Of a DNA stretch of 10,240 nucleotides, positions 1 to 5,051 are shown piece after piece (the first letter of the stretch is position 1; each line of letters opens with the position of its first letter). Under the pieces are notes generated by a model that did no database searches, had not been told where the DNA came from, and was given only the letters and a program-made list of their open reading frames with translations. A program made the translations under genes and the position numbers. The DNA comes from Gemmatimonadota bacterium (GTDB lineage Bacteria > Gemmatimonadota > Gemmatimonadetes > Longimicrobiales > Gaopeijiaceae). The DNA lies in the NCBI GenBank assembly GCA_024638395.1, contig JAHEKK010000074.1, forward strand, positions 1 to 10,240. Reading direction: 5' to 3'.

Positions 1-2
1 TT

Positions 3-89
3 GACGGGCTACCCAGGCCAGCCTTCTGGATGCCCATGGGGCGACGACGCAAAAACATATGTTCCCCTGAGGCTTGGATGGGCTTATAA
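3..89 (+). CDS. possible C-terminal end of glucose-1-phosphate cytidylyltransferase (partial, divergent)
   Basis: A frame open from the window's left edge ends with TAA at 87-89. Its readable residues include R-P-A-F-W-M-P-M. From memory of the family, RfbF (glucose-1-phosphate cytidylyltransferase) ends with a similar H-P-G-F-W-x-P-M-D-T-L-R-D stretch, then a Trp 13 residues after the last Met; a Trp falls at that spacing here. RfbF makes CDP-glucose, the substrate of the dehydratase that follows, and the two genes are normally adjacent. The conserved D-T-x-R-D is missing, and K-T-Y appears in another frame (about residue 18 from base 1), so the tail may be frameshifted or just divergent. 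Only about 28 codons are visible, so chance similarity is possible. Confidence 0.3.
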   Translation, partial: DGLPRPAFWMPMGRRRKNICSPEAWMGL

Positions 90-90
90 T
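85..90 (+). promoter_or_regulatory. candidate -10 box (perfect TATAAT) upstream of rfbG
   Basis: TATAAT matches the sigma70 -10 consensus exactly, in an AT-richer patch of a GC-rich region. Transcription would start near 97, leaving a leader of about 57 nt before the GTG at 154. No good -35 hexamer lies 16-18 bp upstream (62-67 reads TTCCCC). The box also overlaps the TAA of the possible upstream reading frame, so it may be coincidental if rfbG is in an operon. Confidence 0.35.
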
Positions 91-153
91 CACATGTTTC
101 CAGGCCGAGCCGCCGGGCGGAGCCCTGCCAATTCTTCACAGGGGGCGTCCCAC

Positions 154-1242
154 GTGACAGCGCCAGATCCAGGATTCTGGAGGGGAAAGAGGGTACTCGT
201 AACGGGACACACGGGCTTCAAGGGAAGCTGGTTGAGCCTTTGGCTTCACCGGCTGGGGGCCCGGGTGACCGGGTTCTCTCTGCAACCCCACACGAAGCCG
301 TCGCTGTTCAGTCTGGCCGATGTGGAATCGTGCGTGGATTCCGTGATCGGCGACGTGCGGGATCGCGGGGCCGTCCGAAAGGCCTTTGACCGGTGCGGGC
401 CGGAGGTGGTGTTCCACCTGGCGGGGCAGGCGCTGGTCCACCAGGCGTACGAGCAGCCGGTGGGTACCTACGAAACCAATGTCATGGGTACCGCCAACGT
501 CCTCGCTGCTGCGCGAGGGCGACCTTCCCTTCGCTCGATGGTCATGATCACGAGCGACAAGTGCTACCGAAATCGCGAATGGACCCGGGGCTACGTGGAA
601 TCCGACGAGTTGGGCGGACGTGACCCCTACTCCGCCTCCAAAGCCGCAGCCGAGCTCGTGATCCGCTCCTTCCGAGAGAGCTGGTTCCGAGAAGGACCGA
701 CCCGTGTTGCGTCGGTGAGGGCCGGGAACGTGATCGGCGGAGGGGATTGGTCCCGCGACCGGCTGATTCCGGACCTCATGCGATCCGTGGGTAGCGGCAA
801 CGTGGTGCGTATTCGACGCCCCAAGGCCGTGCGCCCTTGGCAGCACGTCCTCGAGGCCTTGTCCGGATACCTGCTGCTGGCCGAGAGCCTCTGGCGTGAA
901 CCCGATGTGGCCGCGTCGAGCTGGAACATCGGCCCCGACCTGGACCAATGCCGGACGGTGGAGTGGATCGCCGACAGGATCACCAACGAGTGGGGGGGTG
1001 GGGCCCGGTGGGAGCGGGACGGCGAGGAGTTCCCCCACGAGGACACGTTCTTGCGCCTGGACTGTACGAAGATCAAGGGCTCGCTGGGGTGGCATCCATC
1101 GCTGGATCTGGAGACTGCCCTGAACTGGATTGTGGAGTGGTACCGGGCCTACCACGAGAGTCGGGATCTGCAGCAGGTGACGTTGGATCAGATCGGCGAC
1201 TACGAGGCGATTCGTCGGGAGTTCCAGGCTCAAGTCGCCTAG
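154..1242 (+). CDS. rfbG: CDP-glucose 4,6-dehydratase
   Basis: The 362-residue product is a short-chain dehydratase that converts CDP-glucose to CDP-4-keto-6-deoxyglucose in the cytoplasm, the entry step to 3,6-dideoxyhexoses and related O-antigen or surface sugars. Numbered from the GTG at 154, the NAD-binding motif T-G-H-T-G-F-K-G lies at 17-24, the I-T-S-D-K-C-Y active-site segment at 132-138, and the catalytic Y-x3-K at Tyr159/Lys163 (D-P-Y-S-A-S-K). T-G-F-K-G and S-D-K-C-Y are typical of RfbG rather than dTDP-glucose dehydratases, and the length is the family norm of about 360. The frame stays open to base 1, but residues before 154 do not resemble the family; GTG 154 has CAGGGGG about 8 nt upstream. 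Later pathway genes do not follow, so any sugar cluster continues upstream of the window. Confidence 0.93.
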   Translation: MTAPDPGFWRGKRVLVTGHTGFKGSWLSLWLHRLGARVTGFSLQPHTKPSLFSLADVESCVDSVIGDVRDRGAVRKAFDRCGPEVVFHLAGQALVHQAYEQPVGTYETNVMGTANVLAAARGRPSLRSMVMITSDKCYRNREWTRGYVESDELGGRDPYSASKAAAELVIRSFRESWFREGPTRVASVRAGNVIGGGDWSRDRLIPDLMRSVGSGNVVRIRRPKAVRPWQHVLEALSGYLLLAESLWREPDVAASSWNIGPDLDQCRTVEWIADRITNEWGGGARWERDGEEFPHEDTFLRLDCTKIKGSLGWHPSLDLETALNWIVEWYRAYHESRDLQQVTLDQIGDYEAIRREFQAQVA

Positions 1243-1245
1243 GGG

Positions 1246-1266
1246 CGGCGCGCTACCAGGGCGCCG
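1246..1266. terminator. weak GC hairpin between convergent genes
   Basis: CGGCGC at 1246-1251 pairs perfectly with GCGCCG at 1261-1266 around a 9-nt loop, in the 62-bp gap between the convergent ends of rfbG and thiE. It could slow transcription from both sides, but neither strand has a U-tract after it, so it is not a classical intrinsic terminator. Confidence 0.25.
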
Positions 1267-1304
1267 GCGTGGCTTCGGGAGCCGACGGGGCCGAAGGGGA
1301 TGCC

Positions 1305-1937
1305 CTACCTTTCCCAGGGTTCGAGGAGGGCCTTCACGACCTGGTCCACAGGCCGGGGCCCCAGCAGCGCCGAGATGGCTGCCGTGCCGGCGGCTCCCGT
1401 GCCCCGCACGGACGCTGCCCGGCCGGGGGTGACGCCGCCGATGGCAATCACCGGTAGCGCTACCGCTTCCACGACGGCCTGTAGACCCTCGAGGCCGATA
1501 GGGTCTCCTGCGTTCGGTTTGGAGCCCGTGGCGAAGACGGAGCCACAACCCAGGTAGTCCGCGCCGGCGGCGACGGCCCGTACGGCTTCTTCGGGCAATC
1601 CCGTGGAAGCACCGATGAGGAACCCGGGGCCGGCCACTGAACGGGCCGCGGCTACCGGAAGGTCGTCGGGGCCCAGATGAACCCCGTCGGCGTCGGCGGC
1701 CAAGGCGACGTCCAGCCGGTCATTCAGGAAGAATAGCGCGTTGTGCTTCCGACAGGCCTCTGCCAGGCGTCGAGCGAAGTCTAGGCTGGCCGCCGGAGTG
1801 GACGTCTTGTCTCTGAGCTGAAGCGCCGGCGCCCCAGCCCTGAGCGCTTCCTCGATTCGCCTCGTGAGCTCGGCATCGCCGACCCGACCCCGGTCGGCGA
1901 TCATGATCATCCGGAGGCGCTTTTCCAGGTCAGGCAC
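1305..1937 (-). CDS. thiE: thiamine-phosphate synthase
   Basis: This 210-residue TIM-barrel enzyme condenses HMP pyrophosphate with the thiazole phosphate to give thiamine monophosphate. Visible family marks are L-Q-L-R-D-K at 39-44 (substrate-phosphate Gln/Arg/Lys), F-L-N-D-R at 70-74, D-G-V-H-L-G at 84-89 followed by D-D-L-P, I-G-A-S-T at 108-112, V-F-A-T-G-S-K at 134-140, and P-V-I-A-I-G-G at 162-168. The intact N-D-R and H-L-G-x-D-D motifs favour ThiE over the TenI relative. The start is GTG at 1937, 13 nt after the mltG stop, so it is probably co-transcribed with mltG and yqgF. No SD of standard spacing is obvious (GAGG lies about 12 nt upstream). No other thiamine gene and no TPP riboswitch is seen nearby. 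Confidence 0.93.
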   Translation of the reverse strand: MPDLEKRLRMIMIADRGRVGDAELTRRIEEALRAGAPALQLRDKTSTPAASLDFARRLAEACRKHNALFFLNDRLDVALAADADGVHLGPDDLPVAAARSVAGPGFLIGASTGLPEEAVRAVAAGADYLGCGSVFATGSKPNAGDPIGLEGLQAVVEAVALPVIAIGGVTPGRAASVRGTGAAGTAAISALLGPRPVDQVVKALLEPWER

Positions 1938-1950
1938 GGGCGAAGAGGCC

Positions 1951-2937
1951 TCAATCCCCCTGACCGGCCGCCTCTCGGCGGACCTGGACTCGTGCCCGAT
2001 TGTGTTCGGCCAAAGAGCGGGTGAAGATGTGAGACCCGTTGGGTCGGGCTACGAAATAGAGGTAGTCGCTTTCGATGGGCTCCAGGGCTGCGTCCAGGGC
2101 GTCCTCGCCCGGTGCGCAAATGGGCCCGGGCGGTAGCCCCGGCTGGGTGTAGGTGTTGTACGGGTCGTCCGCCACGGAGTCGATGGCCGCGTAGAGGAGA
2201 CGCGGCCGGGGGCCTCCGAGTGCGTAGAGAACCGTCGGGTCGGCCTGGAGGCGCATCCCGATCCGCAGCCGGTTGTGGTAGACGCTCGAAATGGTGGGCA
2301 TTTCAGCAACCTGCCGCGCCTCGGCCTGGATGATAGAGGCCAACGTCACCGCCTCCCGCTCCGTCAGTCCGGAGGCTTCCAGCTGACGGCGACGCTCCGG
2401 CGTCCAGTACGAGCGGTACTGGGCGACCATGGCGGACAGAACGTACTGGATGGAAACGCCCTCGGCGAATCGGTACGTGTCGGGAAACAGGTATCCTTCC
2501 AGGCCCGGCCCTGGGACCTCCCAGTCTAGATGTACCGAGTCGCCCATGAGCTCGGTGAGGATCGTGGCGGAATCGAGCCCTGTGGCTTCCGTGAGCCGCG
2601 CTGCAATGTTGGGCAGTGTGAGGCCTTCCGGGATGGTGTGGGGATACGTCTCGACCCGACCCTCGGTGAGATCCCGCATGATGTCGCTGTAGGGGGCCCC
2701 CTGCGAGAGCCGGTAGGTACCCGCCCGAACAGACCGGTCGAGGCCCTTCATCCGGACGTAGGTTCGGAAGAGCAGGGGCCGCGCCACGATGTCCCGCGCT
2801 ACGAGCGAGTCGACGACCTGGCGAAAGGTCGCCCCCTCCTGAATGCGGACCAGCACGGGTTCTCCGGGCTCGTCGCTTCCACAGCCGGCCAGCGCCAGTG
2901 CGGTGATCAGACAGAGTCGTTCAATCGCCCTTCGCAT
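1951..2937 (-). CDS. mltG: endolytic murein transglycosylase MltG, predicted lipoprotein form
   Basis: The 328-residue YceG/MltG-family protein cleaves nascent glycan strands and is thought to set strand length alongside peptidoglycan synthases. A LysM-like part (about 28-95) is followed by I-P-E-G-L-T at 102-107, L-E-G-Y-L-F-P-D-T-Y at 146-155, the active-site segment L-A-S-I-I-Q-A-E-A at 199-207 with the conserved Glu206, then H-N-R-L-R-I-G-M-R-L-Q-A-D-P-T at 221-235 and Y-N-T-Y at 260-263 leading to G-L-P-P-G-P-I. Most family members have a full N-terminal membrane helix; this one has a short hydrophobic stretch ending in L-A-G-C (Cys19), a good lipobox. With Gly at +2, outer-membrane sorting would be allowed by the E. 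coli rule. The start overlaps the end of yqgF by 17 nt, implying translational coupling. Linkage of yqgF and mltG is also known from Firmicutes. Confidence 0.94.
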   Translation of the reverse strand: MRRAIERLCLITALALAGCGSDEPGEPVLVRIQEGATFRQVVDSLVARDIVARPLLFRTYVRMKGLDRSVRAGTYRLSQGAPYSDIMRDLTEGRVETYPHTIPEGLTLPNIAARLTEATGLDSATILTELMGDSVHLDWEVPGPGLEGYLFPDTYRFAEGVSIQYVLSAMVAQYRSYWTPERRRQLEASGLTEREAVTLASIIQAEARQVAEMPTISSVYHNRLRIGMRLQADPTVLYALGGPRPRLLYAAIDSVADDPYNTYTQPGLPPGPICAPGEDALDAALEPIESDYLYFVARPNGSHIFTRSLAEHNRARVQVRREAAGQGD

Positions 2938-3355
2938 GCTCGTCTAGCCAGTCCTGTAGGATGATGGTGGCTGCCGCCGCGTCAACGCGGCCCTTTTCCC
3001 CACGGGCGACGCGTCCCCCTTCATAGAGTCTCGACTTGGCTTCCACGCTGGAAAACGCCTCGTCGAAAAGTCGTACCGGCGCGCCGGTCCGCTGCTCCAG
3101 CTTCTCTGCGAATCGTCGGATCTCCTCCACCCATTCAAGGTCAGCCCCTTCGGCGGGGTCCGGCAACCCGACGATGACCAGGGCTACACCGTGCTCTCGG
3201 ACGAGCCTTTCGATTGCCGCGATGGGGGGACGCTTGCCCGTGCGACGCACAAGGGTGGTCAGGGGAGACGCCAGCGTCCGAGTCGGATCGCTCAGAGCGA
3301 CCCCGAACCTCCGGCGCCCGGGATCGATGGCCAGCACTCGGCGGGACTCACTCAT
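2921..3355 (-). CDS. yqgF: YqgF/RuvX family pre-16S rRNA nuclease (Holliday-junction-resolvase fold)
   Basis: This 144-residue RNase H-fold protein has the usual length of the family, which matures the 5' end of 16S rRNA and was first named a putative Holliday junction resolvase. Acidic active-site positions are present: Asp11 in A-I-D-P-G-R-R-R-F-G-V-A, Glu99 in F-D-E-A-F-S-S-V-E-A, and Asp125 in R-V-D-A-A-A-A-T. V-I-V-G-L-P at 60-65 is followed by a shortened loop without the common N-M-D-G. ATG 3355 has AGGAG five nt upstream, the clearest ribosome-binding site in the window. It is the first gene of the run yqgF-mltG-thiE and is divergent from the nucleoside phosphorylase gene, 115 bp away. 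Confidence 0.93.
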   Translation of the reverse strand: MSESRRVLAIDPGRRRFGVALSDPTRTLASPLTTLVRRTGKRPPIAAIERLVREHGVALVIVGLPDPAEGADLEWVEEIRRFAEKLEQRTGAPVRLFDEAFSSVEAKSRLYEGGRVARGEKGRVDAAAATIILQDWLDEHAKGD

Positions 3356-3470
3356 TGCGGCTCCTCACTACTCTACCGTTCCGGCGAGAACGGCCTTGGA
3401 TGATGCCGGCCGTCTGCTGGAGTATCCTAAGTGGCAGCTGCGTCTCCTTCCTCCATCGGGCGGGCCCGGA
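3356..3470. promoter_or_regulatory. divergent upstream region of yqgF and the nucleoside phosphorylase gene
   Basis: These 115 bp separate two divergent starts and should hold promoters for both. On the + strand TATCCT (3423-3428) could serve as a -10, but the nearest -35-like TTGGAT (3396-3401) is 21 bp away, so I do not claim a defined promoter. Apart from the yqgF ribosome-binding site I find no strong hairpin or repeat. Confidence 0.35.
3361..3365 (-). promoter_or_regulatory. ribosome binding site of yqgF
   Basis: AGGAG on the minus strand sits 5 nt before the ATG at 3355, fixing the yqgF start. Confidence 0.7.
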
Positions 3471-4814
3471 ATGATACCACAGCAGGTGATCGAGGCGAAA
3501 AGAGATGGTCTGGAGCTTTCGTCCGCCGACCTGGAGCAGTTCCTGGTCGCGTACCAGGCCGAGGAGGTGGCGGAAGAACAGATGGCGGCCATGCTCATGG
3601 CGATGTACTTCCGAGGCCTCTCTCCGCTGGAACTGGCGACTTTGACCGACGTCATGCTCCATTCGGGCCGGCGCCTGGATTTCACCCATCTGCCCGGGCC
3701 GTGTGTGGACAAACATTCCACGGGCGGCGTCGGCGACAAGGTCTCGTTGATCCTTGCGCCGGTGGTGGCCGAACTGGGGGCCTTCGTACCCATGATGTCG
3801 GGACGGGCACTGGGGCACACGGGTGGCACGCTGGACAAGTTGGAGTCGATGGAGGGGTTCCGTACCCGAATGCCCCTCAGCCAGTTCCGGGAGGTGGTGG
3901 AAAAAGTGGGGTGTGCCATGATCGGCCAGACGCCGGAGATCGCCCCCCTCGACGGCCGCTTGTACGCCCTTCGGAACGTGACCGGCACGGTGGCTTCGAT
4001 TCCCCTGATCTCGGCCTCGATCATGTCGAAGAAACTCGCCGAGGGTCTGTCGGGTCTCGTGCTCGACGTGAAGGTCGGCGAGGGAGCCTTCCTGCCGGAC
4101 AAGCGCGACGCCCTGATCCTTGCCCAGACGATGGTGGCCCTGGGTGCCCAACGCGGCCTCCCCGTGTCGGCCCTGCTCACGGCCATGGATCGGCCCCTCG
4201 GCATCGCCGTTGGTAACGGACTGGAGGTGGCGGAGGCTCTCGAGTGTCTACGGGGCGGCGGACCTCCGGAGCTACGGGAACTGACGGTCCATCTCGCAGC
4301 CGAGATGGCCGCCGTATGTGGCCTGGAAGCCGACCGGGCGGTCGCTCGACGGAGGGCCACGGCCGCTTTGACATCAGGGGCGGCGCTCCAACGCTTCGCG
4401 AGAATGGTGGAAGCCCAAGGAGGTCCCCGAGGACTCGACACGGGGGCGGAACCTTGCGCCGCCGCCCCGGTCTGCGGCGAAGCCCCTGCGGAACGGGGCG
4501 GTGTGATCCAGCGGGTGCGACCTCGCATCCTGGGCTTCGGGCTGATCAGCCTCGGCGGTGGGCGCACACGGAGGAAGCAAGCCATCGATCCCCGTGTGGG
4601 CTTCGAGATTCTGGTTCGGCCCGGAGAGGCCGTGGAGCGCGGTCAGCCCCTGGCACGGGTTCACGTGGCGTCGAACACCGACCTGGAGCGGGCGCGGGAG
4701 ATGGTCCGAGAGGCCATTGTCATCGGCTCCGAGGCACCGGACCCGCCGCCGTACCCCTTGGTGCTGGACCGGGTCGATTCAAGCGGCCAGGGTCACGAGA
4801 CGAGCAGCCTGTAG
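3471..4814 (+). CDS. pyrimidine-nucleoside / thymidine phosphorylase
   Basis: The 447-residue enzyme phosphorolyses thymidine and/or uridine to the free base and (deoxy)ribose-1-phosphate for salvage and carbon use. K-H-S-T-G-G-V-G-D-K (81-90) binds phosphate, S-G-R-A-L-G-H-T-G-G-T-L-D-K-L-E-S (110-126) is the family signature, Y-A-L-R-N-V-T-G-T-V (165-174) and S-A-S-I-M-S-K-K (181-188) supply Arg168, Ser183 and Lys187, equivalent to Arg171, Ser186 and Lys190 of E. coli DeoA. Asn replaces the usual Asp after that Arg. The C-terminal alpha/beta domain carries D-P-R-V-G-F-E-I-L-V-R-P-G. The frame is open far upstream, but ATG 3471 gives the family N-terminus (M-I-P-Q-Q-V-I-E-A-K-R-D-G); its SD is weak (CCGGA). 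DeoA versus Pdp cannot be decided by eye. The 3' end overlaps the convergent DUF3343 gene by 22 nt. Confidence 0.94.
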   Translation: MIPQQVIEAKRDGLELSSADLEQFLVAYQAEEVAEEQMAAMLMAMYFRGLSPLELATLTDVMLHSGRRLDFTHLPGPCVDKHSTGGVGDKVSLILAPVVAELGAFVPMMSGRALGHTGGTLDKLESMEGFRTRMPLSQFREVVEKVGCAMIGQTPEIAPLDGRLYALRNVTGTVASIPLISASIMSKKLAEGLSGLVLDVKVGEGAFLPDKRDALILAQTMVALGAQRGLPVSALLTAMDRPLGIAVGNGLEVAEALECLRGGGPPELRELTVHLAAEMAAVCGLEADRAVARRRATAALTSGAALQRFARMVEAQGGPRGLDTGAEPCAAAPVCGEAPAERGGVIQRVRPRILGFGLISLGGGRTRRKQAIDPRVGFEILVRPGEAVERGQPLARVHVASNTDLERAREMVREAIVIGSEAPDPPPYPLVLDRVDSSGQGHETSSL

Positions 4815-5020
4815 ACGATGCCTTCCTGGTCCAGAGCCGAGGCCAGGCGATCCGCCTGGGGCTCGGGGGTGCGGAGGGCCAAGCCGCATTTGGCATCCGC
4901 GGCCGGTGGCGCCGGCACTACCTCAGCCGGTATCGACTGTTCTCGGGCCACGTCCTCGGCCCACATGGCGTGATGGGTGGTTTCGAAGGTGAAGGTCCGG
5001 GTCTCCGGAGGTGCGCTCAT
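4793..5020 (-). CDS. DUF3343 family protein (putative Se/S carrier-like)
   Basis: This 75-residue protein resembles the DUF3343 / Se_S_carrier family: an N-terminal strand with T-T-H-H-A-M-W-A-E (14-22), then I-P-A-E-V-V-P-A-P (30-38), and the hallmark C-G-L-A-L-R (45-50), the only cysteine. Family members are proposed, mostly from genomic context, to carry selenium or sulfur on that cysteine; the reaction is not established, and no selenium gene (selD, yedF) is visible here. It begins 31 nt after the stop of the class A PBP gene on the same strand, so probably lies in its transcript, and it runs 22 nt into the convergent phosphorylase gene. No clear SD precedes ATG 5020. It has no signal peptide or membrane segment. 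Confidence 0.72.
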   Translation of the reverse strand: MSAPPETRTFTFETTHHAMWAEDVAREQSIPAEVVPAPPAADAKCGLALRTPEPQADRLASALDQEGIVYRLLVS

Positions 5021-5051
5021 CGATTCAGTGGCTTGAGGGCGGGTTCGGGGC

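Noticed and set aside
1..153. rfbG start at TTG 1 or ATG 94
   Set aside because: Residues before 154 do not resemble the family, and GTG 154 has a better ribosome-binding site and gives normal length.
136..1548. 470-codon minus-strand frame across rfbG and the end of thiE
   Set aside because: It covers two real genes in the wrong frame or strand and shows no domain motif; composition is low-complexity P/G/R/H.
1938..1960. TPP riboswitch before thiE
   Set aside because: thiE begins 13 nt after mltG, leaving no room for an aptamer, and no THI-box-like pattern was noticed within mltG.
3036..3470. N-terminal extension of the nucleoside phosphorylase frame
   Set aside because: These codons lie over yqgF and look like its shadow; family similarity begins at ATG 3471.
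3368..4585. 405-codon minus-strand frame opposite the nucleoside phosphorylase gene
   Set aside because: S/R/P-rich shadow with no recognisable motif; the opposite strand encodes a fully motif-supported enzyme.
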